The notes beneath the pieces are model-generated. The model ran no database searches and was not told the origin of the DNA. It was given only the letters and a program-made list of their open reading frames with translations. The position numbers and the translations under genes were made by a program. Below, in pieces: positions 1-13,500 of a stretch of DNA of 64,000 bases (positions are counted from its first letter, which is position 1; each line of letters opens with the position of its first letter). Source of the stretch: Rhopalosiphum padi (lineage: Eukaryota > Arthropoda > Insecta > Hemiptera > Aphididae); contig NC_083597.1 in assembly GCF_020882245.1 (NCBI RefSeq), positions 40,278,652 through 40,342,651 on the forward strand. The letters are read 5' to 3'.

Positions 1-2969
1 TAATGCAGTATCATAATTATAATAAATTGGACAATTTTTTTAACTGAATTTGAAATCTTATTCAATTAAATTTTATAAAATACAAATTATTAAAATTATG
101 CTTGTAAAAAAATTATTGTAAAAAAACAACACATCATCCCTTCTTTTTGATAAAAATAAAATAGTGGAAAGCTTTACCAATTCGAGTACTGAATATACAT
201 TTGTAGTGTATACATCGCGATCTCATTTTATACTATGAAATTTCGACTTTTACCGCTTATTTTAATGCTAAAAATTATAATAGCTAAACGTTATATGGGT
301 TTAAATACAGTAACAAATAGTTAATAATTTTCTGCAGTCATTATCCGAAAAAATCAATAATATATACATACCATATATATTATAATGTTAATAATCGTTG
401 TTGTTGTTATTTGAAATCATAAAATATGTAGATCGTTTAATAGTAATATAGCCGTTTTTTTATGTACATGCATGCCTTTACGCGAGTATTTGTGTTCTTA
501 TACTAACGGGCGTACCTATATTTTTCTTTTGAGAAATACGTGCTCCGTATAGTCTATAATCATTATATTATTATTATTGATTTCCAACTGTCGTATCTAC
601 GCGTCCGGCGTGCAGGTGTTCTGAAAAACTTAAGTTTAGATTATTTTATAATATTTTGTTCTTAAATTATACGTAAATATGGGTTTATTATGAATTTGAA
701 AAGAAAGTTTGAATTTCGAATACGTGATACATGGACAATACAGTAACCATAAAAACGTCCTGAAAAATAGAAACACTCTGTAACCGAGAAAATACAGATC
801 AAGAATATTATTGTCAATTATTTAGTTTTATGCTGTACGGTAACGAACCACTTAGATCTACAGTATTATATATATAATATATATACTGAATTGTTAACGA
901 TCGTAGTTGTTAAAAAAAATGTATTATAATCAATACGACACATGGCCGCGAATAGCGTTATTCAAAAGATTCTTCTATACGGATCACAATCTCGATCGCG
1001 GCTGATCAAATATGTATATGTATGCGTGTAAATTCTCAAGTGTACAACAACGAACCCGTAAAATATAATTTCGTTTCGTGTTCGATAATGTAAAACCATA
1101 TAATATGTTAATTCATTGTTTACGCGCTGACGCTGCACGATATAAGTAGGTACTTGAAAATCACTTCCTTTTCCAATTATAATATTAAACACAGCGTGTA
1201 TTACATATAATATTATATGCAACATAGCCGGTTGTTTACGTTTCTTAAGTGTATTATTGTTGGTCAGTTAGTAATACTCAGTCAGTGTGCATATTAATAA
1301 GTTTTAAAAACAATGTGAGCCTTAGGTTACCTCGCGTATGCAGCAGCCAGCAATCTATGTATATGGTCAATACCGCTCATAGAAACACTAAAGTTTGGTT
1401 AGTTTTCAAGTTTGTAAAGATTACGTCTACTTGTATTATTTGAAATTAATAAATTTCAGTAAATAAACTTTACAATTTGTAGATACCTACTAAGCTACTA
1501 AACACTAAATCATTGACGATGATTGATGTTAAAACAGGATAAAATACCTACCAATAGATTCTTCATAACGTTAAGTAGTTTCTTCGATCATAGTCTACTC
1601 TTCATATATTACGAAATATAATTTTAACAAAATACCAAAAAATCGTAGTTTAAACATATGCCATCTACTATAGTGTTTATACTAACTGCAAGTAAATCTA
1701 TTCACATAATGTGTAGAAGTACTAGAAGTTAAATGTTTACATTAGTGGATACAGCATGCAGCTTGCAAGAAACATACTCACCGGTTTATCGAACCCTGTG
1801 GTCTGTTGTAGAAAAAACGAACCATTGCTGGAATAGAATATAATAGAGGTTATTGGTGGTTAATATTATATAATTTATATCTATATCAACATTTTAATTT
1901 ATGTTATATTAGTGGTGACTGTATGCTGTATCAAACAACTATTAATTTTTGATACCCTGGTGGTCATGGTTGACTATTTTGTGTGTACCAGTTGAACGTA
2001 ACAAATTAAAAACTAAAAAGTAACTTAATTTGATAAAAATTACAATATGTAATTTGAAATTTTTACGGCTAAGTGCGGGTGATCTTGCAGGTCTTGCAGG
2101 TAACACCATTGTTTTGAAGATGGCTTCCACTGGGTTAGGCTACAGTTACGCATAGTGAACATGGTTCCACTTTTACTACAAAAATACAATGTACAGACTT
2201 TTAAGAAAACACGTTTTTTCGCGTATAAAATAAAATGAACGTGATCAGTGTGAAATAATTTCAATAATTTTGCCAATCGATCAAGAAATAATAAGTATTG
2301 CTGTGGACTAATTCTTGCGAGCAATCGAACGGTTTGTAAAATCTTGATAATAATAAATTAATAACGTTAATTTTAAAGTTTATAAAAACGATTAAATTTT
2401 TGTGTGGTATCAACCTGGATTAATATAACTATATAAAACATAAAATACACGTAAAAAAACGTCGGTGACGATGAGAACAAATGACATCGATTAACGCGTG
2501 CTAAAATATATAATAGGTACTAACATTATTCGTCATCGTGCCACTGTGCCAGCAAAGTACACGATACTTATTACAGGCGTTTACCCCGTTTCCGATTTCT
2601 AATGGTTAGGTATTACATTAATATACGACAGATAAATGACAACGCAGTGTATATAATATCACAATAACGTAATATTTCGATTTTACTGTTTAATGGGTTA
2701 TTAATTGCCGACCATTACGGTCGTCGGCATTGCGATGACAGCAGCATGCCTATTAAACGTGCACCGCATTCGTGGCTTACGGGTTAGTCGCCACTCGTGC
2801 GAGCGTTTGGCAGTTTCGCCGCACTATAAAATAGGTAATAGGTATTAAAATATGTTATGTAATTTTAGATTAAGGTTTATTTATGACGATAAAAAAATGT
2901 ATCGTCTGTACAACTGTTACGATCTGTGTATTGTTTGATATGTACAATATATTATGATAGACACTCGTG
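1..2969. other. AT-rich 5' flank, no gene recognised
   Basis: This stretch upstream of the first protease is AT-rich with scattered short open frames on both strands. None has codon character, splice signals or a family I recognise. It holds an AT palindrome near 864-892. Around 2700-2825 the sequence becomes more GC-rich just before protease A and may contain its promoter. Nothing else can be supported here. Confidence 0.6.
2825..2832 (+). promoter_or_regulatory. possible TATA box of protease A
   Basis: TATAAAAT lies about 140 bp before the start codon of protease A, directly after a locally GC-richer stretch (2700-2820). Position and sequence fit a TATA element, but in AT-rich DNA such a match occurs often by chance. 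No initiator could be confirmed. Confidence 0.3.
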
Positions 2970-5900
2970 ATGGAGCTATCGCTGCAGTTATTGTCGTTAA
3001 TTGCATCGCTGTTGTGTCACCCTGTCGTTTTGGTGTCGACCCGACGGAACATCACTAGACATGTAAGTATAAATAAACTATAATAACACGGTAAAATAAA
3101 AAAAATCGAGTGAAATAATTGATTTTGAGTGATGGCGAATTGGCGAGTGGGTTATACATTTTTAATGCGTGGGGCGACGAAGGTATATAATATATCTCTT
3201 ATTAGATGTGATTTAATTGTTTTAAGTAGCACCCACGACCCACGTGTGTCGTTTCCGTTTTATAATAATAATAATTTACTGTAAAGAAGAAAATTTACAA
3301 TAAATAATAACGCCCTTTAGGGCACAGCTAGAGTAAAGATATATAGAGTAAATACCTACAGATAACATAAAGTAAGAAATTTAGAAAAAAATTAAATACA
3401 TATATTAAATTGAAACACAATTAAACATAAATGTTCAACACATAATATCATAAATGATTATTTAGAACATTTTTTAAGTTGCTTGGTGGATCAAAAAAGT
3501 TTTTAATGGAATTACTATTTAATAAAATTCTGTTTATATAGGAGCATTTATAGCTCCGAGCATAATGACTGTAGTTTTGTTTTTTTTGGTAGATATTTGC
3601 AGAGTGGATGAGAATGTCGAGTGGGAAATTTAGTGGAATTTTTTCTAAGAGCTCAGGGCAATCAATTTGATTATTCAACAATTTATACAGGAAAAAAACA
3701 TCATTATTAAACCGCCTATCCACCGCCGCTAGGGAATGAAGATTAAGTTCTTTAGCTAATTCAACCTTTGTGGTGTTAATTTTACCAAGTTTACATCAAA
3801 TAAAGAAAACGCTTTTGAATCATATCGATTTTAATAATAAGACCAGTTTGGTAAGGACTCCATATAATTGAACCATATTCAACTAATGAACAATATATAA
3901 TGTTTTTAAGCAAGTTGGATCTTTAAATTCACTACAGTGAGCTACTTATGAGCTACAACATAGACAATTTGCATTTAGTTTAAAACTCATTATGTGTTGT
4001 TAGTTTTAATATTATAATTAATTGAACTATTATTAAAGTTAAAGGTAAGAAAATTATCAGTAATTAAGTAAGATAGTATAAATATAGAAAATACTAAAAA
4101 TGCTCATACGTAACTTAAAAATTAAAATATAGAACAACAATTAATGCTTAATCACTGAGAATATTTGAAGATTTTTTTATTTTAAAAATATTATTGATTT
4201 TATTCTCTGGCCAACTAAAACAAAGTTATGGAGTAAAGGAAGAAAAGATTAATAATTTGTGACATTTATAGACATCGCTGTAGTATTTTATATTTTTGTA
4301 TAGTAAAATATTATTATCATAAATTATAATTTATAATAAATGCTTTAATTTTTTAATATAAAATAATAAATATTATTATTTTTTAATATTATAATATTAC
4401 TTTTGTATTGCATCAGTTAGAGAATAAATAACCAATCACTAACATTAAACTATAATAATATATTTTATATTAGGCATATTATATATGTATTTATCAAAAA
4501 CTAAATACAAACATAAGAGTATAATTTCCATCGTAATTCTTAAGACATACATCATTGGGAGAATTTGTTAAACATTCAATGAGATAAATGCAATTTTTTT
4601 CTCCTTTAACTATAATTTTTGATTACGCCAACTATGCATAATTATGCTGCTATTCGAATAATAATTTCTAATACCTACAATACACATAAAGCCAATCTTC
4701 TATTTGACGTAACGAAACGAAATTTAAAATGTTTGTGGCGTAGTGACTAGTGACTAGTGGTAAAACAATTAGTCGGATACAGACGACAGTTAAATAGATA
4801 TTCATAGTACGCGTGTGGCAAATTATAATAATTTATTGTATTATCGTAATTGTGTTTTTCAATTTGATATAAATATAATACGTGTAAGTACGAATCTATG
4901 AAGTCGGGTTCCTATAATTGGTGTACTTCCAACTATTTACAGATATTCGTCACTTGTGAGTTATATGTAATATGCACGGATACTTGCCATGCCGGCGAAC
5001 GATATGTTTCTACAGTTATATTATTTTGTGCGAATATAATATTATTAATTATTATTATCTATTAAAATTATTTTATTTTTACAGGTTTTTGGTCGTGGTG
5101 GCCAAAAGGCTGATGACGGAGCGGTGGATTCCAGATGTCAACCGTGTAGTGAGATATAAACTATTATAGTATTATACTTAAGGAGACGGCATGCACATAA
5201 GTGGATATTTAATAATACTCGGAGAAGGGGAGTTGAAAAAATAAACATGTATCAGAAGCATCTTAATTATGTTATTATTAGTGTTACAGACACTGCAGGT
5301 GTATTTAAAAATTTTGTAAAGGTGCTTCAATCCCCAAATAATCATTTATCTCTACCTTATATTAATATAGTAAAATCCGGTTCAGCAGAACACGTTTCAT
5401 TTGTTTAAAAATTTAAAAATATAACCATCATGTAATACTTGTAATTTATCTTCTTATCTACTTATTTATCAATATTTTAATTTTTAACTACGTTATGAGA
5501 ATTTATAAAACTGAATGTATTACATACGTTAACATTCGTATTAATCATTTTACAATTCAACTTTATGTACATAAGCATATTTATTTATTTAATTATTGCT
5601 GACGAGTTAGCTAATACGGAGACAGCAAATGTAAATGTGGCCATCACTCAACCATATACATCTCATTTTATTAAAATAAAAATGAACAAAAAATATTCGG
5701 CGTTCAGCTTCGAATTTTCTTTCTAAACGCAAACATTGCGTTCTTTGAGTTTGGCTACGTGGATTTTCTAGTATACACGTTATCGCATTATCTACCGAAC
5801 TAGCTTGTCATACTTATTTATTAAAACTGTTTCGTTTATTCGTATTATTATATAACGTATTGTACGTAGCGTGCGGTGTTGGATATCCCAGATCGAGGAT

Positions 5901-8900
5901 CGTGGGCGGCAGCGAAGTCAGAGAAAACGAATATCCTTGGATGGCATCGCTATGGAATGTCAAGAAGAAGTTCTTTTGCGGTGGTTCAATCGTCACCGAT
6001 CAGTACGTACTTACGGCCGCCCACTGTTTTAGGTAAGTGATTTATCAGCTGTGCCAATTAATAAGATCTACAGAGTGTGGCAAAACTCCCTCCCTAGTTT
6101 ATAATATATATACTCTGCATAGAAACTAATAGGTAAACTAGGGAGGGTATTTTGCCACATTCTATGTATTATTGACGCGACAACCCTTTAGAGGAGGATT
6201 TTGCAATTTCTCGCCTTAAAGTACATATCTGTACCAAAGTGTATGCATATAAATAGTTTTACGGAAAAAAATCATGACCATTCGAAAATCCTTTTCTTTT
6301 TTTTAACATGCTATAAATATAGATACAATCTATAATATTGTCTTTATAAAATAAAATATTTTTATTACCAGTACATATAAGGTGGATATCACAACTCTTT
6401 GAGCTAATAACTTTTGAATTTCCATCCATTCAAATTATTAAATGAATCTTAAAACTTAAAAAATAATATATTATATAGTTATTATAAGTATAATGTCTTA
6501 AACCACATGCAAATATTAAATCGAAATTATAAATATCTAACCACAATAATAACAAATTATAATCGTCTATACATCAAAGCGAAGTGCCGGCGACCAATTA
6601 TCGGGAGATTCACGTTGTGCTCGGGCAGACCAGAAGGCCCGGTAGACTGTACCCGGGCGGACCGCACGTCATCTGCGCGTCGGTAGTGAAGATACACCAC
6701 AAGTATAATCGACTGGGGGCGAACGTGCACGACAACGACATAGCGTTAGTCAAGATGACCAGACCCGTGAAGTTTGAACGTACCACCCAGTCCATTTGTC
6801 TGCCTATGATCAGTAAGTGAATTATTTTACAAAATTATATCGTGGAACGTTTATTGACAATATTATTTTCATATATCAACTTAAATTATTATTAATAAGT
6901 TGACTTTTCTTACGATAATTAAAAAAATAGTGGATACCATATATTGTCCATATTTTTAATATCTAAAAAGAAGAAATTAGAGTTGTATAATATAAACTTG
7001 CTTGTACAAAGCACAAACTATACACATAGATTCAGTCGTGAATCTAGAAATCTGATATTAAGGTAAGGTCGAGCAAATGTTTTTTTTCTAGAAAATCTAC
7101 AAATATAGTTTTAACATAAATAATAGGTGTTTATTAGATAATATATATTCAAAACCGTGACAAACTTAAAAATATGTATAATATTATAAACACATCCAAG
7201 GGGTGGGAGTAACTGGATCTGTGCCTACAATATTGTTATGTACGAGTCTATATGACGTTTGAATTTTACGTTTTTAGTCCTATACGGAGTTGAAAACGCC
7301 TCTAGTCCTTATGGAGTAACAAACAAAACAGTTAATTGTCCTGAGAAAAGATTTAGACTAACTACAAAATAAAAAGTAATTTTATTGATTCCTGCAATGC
7401 TTTGTATTAAAGCTATATTATAAAATGAACTTAACTTCGTATTACATTAATAGGAAATTAATAGCTATAGGTGCCTATAATATGATTTGAAATATAGTTA
7501 TTAGTTAATGTTAACATTCGCTATACCTTCAAAGACTACAAATCAATTATTTTCGTGTAGTCGATACAATCGAACAATACTATAATTACGTAGATACTAA
7601 TAATTTTAATCGACCTATCTATAATATACTATATTTTACTATCTAAAAGTGAAGTAATTCCGCGATTCCCACCTTTTTATTTTCTTGTTGCCTCGACATA
7701 AACCGTTTATCTTCGTCACGATTGTATGATCTACGCTCTACGCAGGGTACGACTACGGTGGGCTAACCGCGGCCGTGGCCGGTTGGGGGCAGTTGAGCGA
7801 ATTTAGCAGCACGTCGCTTAGCCTCAGACACGCCACGCTTCCCGTGTGGACCGAAAAGGAATGTGCCGCCGTACCCGAGATCGAGAAAACGGGATACACG
7901 CCCAACATGATGTGCGCCGGGTTTCAGGAAGGTGGAGTGGATTCGTGTCAGGTACCTTATTAGTATTACCTATATACATGGTTGTATATATAAACAACAC
8001 AATTAATAATATTAATATATCATATTATGGCTACTAGAGCTGACGGTATTGATATATATATATATATAAATCAATAATAGGTAGGTTATGGTATGAACCT
8101 AATAAGTAATATTATATAAATACAATATATAAGGATACACGGAATACAGGCTGCTGCAGACATTTGGAAGTGCATCAGTCACAGTGTATTTACTTGGAAA
8201 ACTTTTGTACGGCGAATCGGCTAAAACCTAACCTTTTTATAGTGCATGACGTTTTGAGAATCAAATATTATGATACGTATTATTAGTAAAGGTGAAGGAT
8301 TCAGTTAAGTCTAAAGCTCGTCTCTACTACACCGTGTCGTGTCGTATTTTATATAGGTAACAAAATGTCGGTATAACATGAAAACGTAAGACTAACGAGT
8401 TGATATTTTGATAACCAGTATTAGAGTACAATATTCTAAATTATACGATAGGTACGGTACATGCGTATTTATAGTGGTCAATGGTCATATAATGGGAACT
8501 TGAATTTATTTGGAGATTGATTGATAATACACACATATATAAACGAATAAAATATATAAATGAGGTCTGAAGGACGCTGTCTATAATTTTGAGTCGATTG
8601 CCAAAAAAATAATATAATTATTATTTAATACCTATTAATAAAATAATAACTAATTAAATACGGATATCTACATGTGCATTTTACTGCAACTGATTTTTTC
8701 TTATTAATTATTATTATAATATTATTGTGGTCAAATTCCTCGACTTACAGACTATCAATAATAGACTACACCACTGGTTTATATTTGTAAATAAAATTAG
8801 TCTTATGCTGTACCTACCTATTTTGTATAGCCAATATTAAAATTTAAAATATGACGAACATAAGATAACAAAAGAAAAATCCAATACTAACTAGCCTTAT

Positions 8901-9346
8901 ATATCTGAATCTGGAACTGAAATTATTAACTCTTAGGTCAAGTGGACGCTTGATATGCGGTGGTTTTATCGTAAAGCCGGTGCTGTCAAAAATTGACCAA
9001 TCTTGAGGTCTTTATAACCTATATATGCCTTTGCTTATAGGTCTCAAGAGATTGAACAATAATTCTTTTATAATATAGGGCGACAGCGGTGGACCTTTGA
9101 TGCTTTATGATAATAGCGAAAAATTAACAGTGGCTGGTGAGTTTAAAGCAATATTATTTTATAATATTTAATATCTATAACTGTTAAATACGTTGGTGGT
9201 CGTGTAAAATTATTCATTTTCCAGGAATCGTGTCTTGGGGTATTGGGTGCGGAGCTCCAAAACTTCCTGGAGTGTACACGAGGGTTGACAAATATCTGGG
9301 ATGGATAATGAGAAACACGAAGGACAGTTGCCACTGCACAAACTGA
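2970..9346 (+). CDS. secreted trypsin-like serine protease A (S1A)
   Basis: Predicted 312-residue secreted zymogen. CDS exons: 2970-3062, 5085-5148, 5870-6032, 6580-6812, 7746-7951, 9079-9136, 9225-9346; every junction is GT-AG and the phases agree. The start gives a hydrophobic signal peptide (MELSLQLLSLIASLL, residues 1-15 and on). A short linker carries CQPCTCG (49-55). Activation should occur at Arg62-Ile63 (R-IVGG). The triad is His104 (TAAHC), Asp160 (DNDIAL) and Ser256 (GDSGGP). Asp250, six residues before Ser256, predicts cleavage after Lys/Arg. The tail ends with CHC. Cys139 (HVICAS) has no obvious partner. It is probably an extracellular processing protease; the substrate is unknown. 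Exon layout matches the three proteases downstream. Confident of family and structure, not of physiological role. Confidence 0.92.
3300..3902 (-). mobile_element. decayed non-LTR retrotransposon 3' end (Jockey/LINE-like)
   Basis: Read on the minus strand, two adjoining open stretches resemble the C-terminal end of insect Jockey-type reverse transcriptases. The upstream part contains SLVEYGSIIWSPYQTGLI followed by DMIQKRFLYL and is interrupted by stops. The second (3723-3448) runs from MDRRFNNDVFFLYKLL through NNQIDCPELLEKI to a final stop. The first part matches the usual 'leu-glu-tyr-x-x-x-x-trp-x-pro' block, and the second the 'cys-pro-glu-leu-leu' block. A GCCCTTTAGGGC hairpin at about 3312-3323 may belong to its 3' UTR. 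It lies inside the first intron of protease A on the opposite strand. It is a truncated, non-functional copy. Confidence 0.7.
3903..5084. other. remaining first intron of protease A
   Basis: AT-rich intron sequence with runs of TAAT/ATTA. No additional exon, RNA gene or recognisable repeat was seen here. Confidence 0.5.
6069..6169. repeat. foldback/MITE-like inverted repeat in intron of protease A
   Basis: Two 30-bp arms, 6072-6101 and 6134-6163, are inverted copies matching at 27 of 30 positions (core GTGGCAAAA, then CCCTCCCTAGTTTA), separated by a 32-bp AT-rich spacer. Total size is about 95-100 bp. Flanking TA dinucleotides (6069-6070 on the left and a TA just beyond the right arm) could be a Tc1/mariner-type target duplication, which is inference. 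It begins 36-40 bp after the donor of the exon carrying the catalytic His. Confidence 0.6.
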
Positions 9347-9522
9347 ATCCATTTTTCATGACTGTTATTTATGCCCACTGTATTAAAAATGTGAGTTTCT
9401 ATTGTTTAAATAATATAATACATTTTAATATATTATTTATGTACATACCTAAATAGTACATTAATATATATATATTAATAATATAATATAATATGAGTTG
9501 ACTAACACACGGCTTTGTCTGG

Positions 9523-9528
9523 AATAAA
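9523..9528 (+). terminator. poly(A) signal of protease A
   Basis: AATAAA lies 177 bp downstream of the stop codon of protease A, followed by a TTATTATTAT run. It is the first canonical signal after the stop, so it is the likely 3' end. Confidence 0.5.
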
Positions 9529-10515
9529 TATTATTATTATCCATTCACATAAGGAAAAAAAAATAATAAAAATAACTGGGCAAGTCAGTTAGCTGTGTAT
9601 CAATTTTGTCATTGAGTAAAATGCTATCGAACGTTATAATTTTTTGGCCGAACGATTGAGAATTGCTTAAAATTAACAAAAAACTTACCGCTGACCCCAT
9701 AAAAACCCAAAAATAATACGATTGAGAACGAATTTACGTGCAATATTGCCATATCATTTGTTTGGCTATTAAACGATTCAGTAATATAGACATAAAATAA
9801 ATATTCTTAAAAAAAGTCAATAATTATAATAATCTTATACAAATACATGGGTATCTGTCATCTAATAAATAAAATTATTCAAAACAGTATCCATGATTAT
9901 ACTTCATAACATAAATTATGAACTATAAAAATGTGTTATTTATATTATGCATAAAAAAATGTAAAATATGTAATAAATATGTAAAAAAATGTAATAAATA
10001 ATATGATGACATATGTAAAGACAAACGAGTTGGAAGGATAAAGATGACTACTGTGTTTGGAGTGATAAATTTTAATTTGTAGGAGTACATTAAGAACAAA
10101 CATAAATAGGTGATCATTTTACTTATATATATATATATATTTATATATTAAGTATATTATGTATATAAAATGTTTTTATTTTTTTGTTAAATAAATAAGT
10201 TAAAACTATGTTTTTATTACAAATTTAAGTATTTATGTTACTTTTTTTTGGACAGTTCAAAAGTTAAGATCAACAGTTTGTAATGTTTATAATTAATATC
10301 AAAATAAAAACTAAAGGTTCCTAAAAAAGTTGTAAAATTTATATATACATGTTTTAATCACAGAGTTTTTTCTAACTTATTAAAATATATCCCATTACAT
10401 ATTCAACAATTGTTATAGGAAATTCTTCAATCAACAACCACTCAACATCACAACATTGAGAGTCTACAACTAATTTTGTTTTCACAATAGAAATTACTAA
10501 AGGTAATAAATTTCA
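9529..10515. other. intergenic gap between convergent genes A and B
   Basis: AT-rich sequence between the 3' ends of protease A (+) and the TGN-like gene (-). It holds a short (AT)n tract near 10125-10141. A TTTATT at about 10174, AATAAA on the minus strand, could be a poly(A) signal for gene B. No gene seen. Confidence 0.4.
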
Positions 10516-13500
10516 TCAAAATACAGTTGATCCGTCATCAGTCTCTACTTTTGAATAACTAGCCGTATTTGGTCGTCTTCGGTGGTTTGTACTTCGCCGT
10601 CCTTCAATTAAAAGCGCAATTATCTGAAATAAGATAGTATTAGATAGATAATCTCATTGTTATATTAGAATAAATTGAAGAGAGGAAAACATTAATATAA
10701 ACATTTTTATTTGCAATACAATATGTCATGTCATGTATTTTTTTTTTTTGTTAGATAATGTTGAATAGTTTATTATTATTCTTTTCTTAAAACTTATTTA
10801 CAATTCACAGAAAATGGAAATGAATTCAAATTGAAGAATATAGTTTTAAAAATTGTATGCTTACTTTTTTCTTATTGTATAAAGCTAAATAAAATAGCAT
10901 TGATAGTATAGTCATTATGCTGAAGTAGAAAAGGAAATGTGAGTCTTCTGTATCACCAAACCCATGATTTGTAAATATAGGTTTTGGACCTAACCTTGAT
11001 ACACTTTCTTTAGTTTCTGCAAAAGCATGATATATATATATTAATTTTATTTTAAAAAGTAATATAATAAAAGTATGAACAAAATATTAATTTTCAATTT
11101 GAAAAAAAAGTATTATGTTTACCTGTTTGGTGTATGGTACCGTCGTCCTCTTTAGGATAATCAACACTAGACTCTAAAATAAATAACATGTTTAATATTA
11201 TATAATAAATATTACATAAAATCGGAGATAGTTTTAGAGTTATGGATGATAGGTACTAACTTGAATTAGGTTTCGAATCAATTGGAGTTTGGGTCTCTGT
11301 TTCTTCAACTGGTTTTTCATCTTCAATAGTAGTTTCATCATCATCAAAGTTTATATTATCCTTTGGCATTTCTGAACGAAGTTCCTCATCATTATTATTA
11401 TTATCATTATTGACTTCAACTATTTTTTGAATATTGTCTACCTAAATAATATTTTAATCAGTAATTGATATAATTTATTAAAAAATAATAATATATTATG
11501 TAGTTATATATCAATTATGTAGGTAACAGCAGGATAACGAGTTCTATAAAAATATTCACTTTAAAAAACAGTATCCAAGTACATCTCGTTTCAATAAAGC
11601 ATTGATAAAATTGTATTTCACTGATACACATTGTTTGGGGTAAAATTTGATATAGGGTCATTAGTAGTAATTTTTTTTATGATATGTTTTCTGTCCAACC
11701 CATGTGTAATATAGACAAAACATATTAAATCAATTTTTATTTCTAGTATTGGATTTAATAACCATGGAGTTAAATCACTTATTGTAAAAATTATAAAGAA
11801 TTATTTTTGAGGGTTTAACATATGTTGTTTAAATATTTTCTTAAAAAATTTAACATATAATTATTATTTTAGTAAAAGGCGAAAGATTTTTTCAATTTGA
11901 AAAGGAACCGGAGTTAGGTTAAAAAAAAAATTATTATTTTATTATTAAAGTCAAAATGTATACTCAGAAAGTAAGTAAAATATAAAATCAAACTTAAAAT
12001 GTATTATACTCTCTAATTTAACTATGAGATTACTCAAAAACCATAACAAAAGATTTTGTATAAATGCATTTAATACATGAATTTGAGAGAAAACAAATAT
12101 TGCACTAATATAAAAATAAAATATTTGAATCTTGTTTTTTTTTAAATTTCAATTAATTTAATAATAATTAGATAAAATACTGCTTCCGACTTGTTTCAAC
12201 TCTCTGGAGTATCATACTATTGCTCCCCTGCATTTTGATATTTAAAATATTTAAAAAGGAGGAAAGTAGGTAACTGCTCTGCTGTACATGAAGTGTCGAA
12301 TGTACTTCCAAGTCATTGAAAAGTATGTTACTGTAAAGTATATATTAAAATTGAATTCTAAGATAAATTATTGCAAACAAAAATGATTCTGAGCGAAAAT
12401 AATCGAACAGCCTATGTTACTAAGTTTATCTTATGATATATTTATATTGTTATTAGAGTAATTTATTTATTATTAAATATAGTAGATTGAATTAATTTTT
12501 GTCAAAAACATCGCATTTGAAAGTATCATATACATGCTAAAAATTTTAAGTTCCTACAAATATTTTTAAGAACAAAAATACATATTGTAAAATCAATAGT
12601 TTATTTTGTTTTACCTATTCAATGGAAAATTTACTAGTGGTATTTATTTATGGTTTTCTAAAAATTTTGATCTCCAAGTTAACATGTTATGTACAATTAA
12701 TGGTCTATTATTATTTTATGATGTTTGTTATGTAATAAATAATGACTAATCTATACCAAAGAGAGCTAAATAAATATGTTAACCTTTTAAAGTTTTAGGT
12801 AAAATAATATGTAACTTTTTTAAACAGTAGTCATAAAAACTAAAATAATGCTAATAATTACATACATTATATCCATATAATATTGGTTTATTTAATAAAA
12901 TGTGATGTTATGAATAGTTGATTTGGCTTTAAAACACAATAAATTAAATAAAAATGTTTTATCAAAACAAAGCTACATATTATATACAGAATACAATACA
13001 ACTTTTAATAAACATTTTTTAATAGAATGGTATAACTTTAATTTATTCCATTTCAAAAGTAAAAATAATTTATTAAATACAACTATAATATAATACACCT
13101 GCAAATTTAATGATTAGAAATTTCATAAGATTTTTTACAAATCTTTTTTTTTTTTAATATTATACTTAATATACTTACAGCTTTTTCAGTTTCAAGAGAT
13201 TTATCAATTTTAACTTGTGGTAGGTCCTCAGGGGTTTTCAGTTCTGCAACAACCACACTAGGAACAACGGGTTCTTTAAGGTCTTTTGATGGATTGTCAA
13301 TATTTTTTTTTATAGCTAAAAGCAAATTAAATATAGAATTGTACATTTACAGTGTACCTTATAACATTACTTACATTTATTAGATTTTTCTAAACCGCCA
13401 TTTATAATCAGTAACACCTCTACGTTTAAAAATTTACAGTATGTATGCAATTCATTCTTTAAGTTATAACAGACCTTATTCCATTTGTCTATACTGTTCA

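Noticed and set aside
2040..2324. 94-codon minus-strand frame upstream of protease A
   Set aside because: No recognisable domain, no splice context and no supporting neighbours; length is possible by chance.
13107..13178. Extension of the second exon of gene B beyond its donor
   Set aside because: A strong GTAAGT donor at 13178 joins in phase to the next exon; the read-through is intron.
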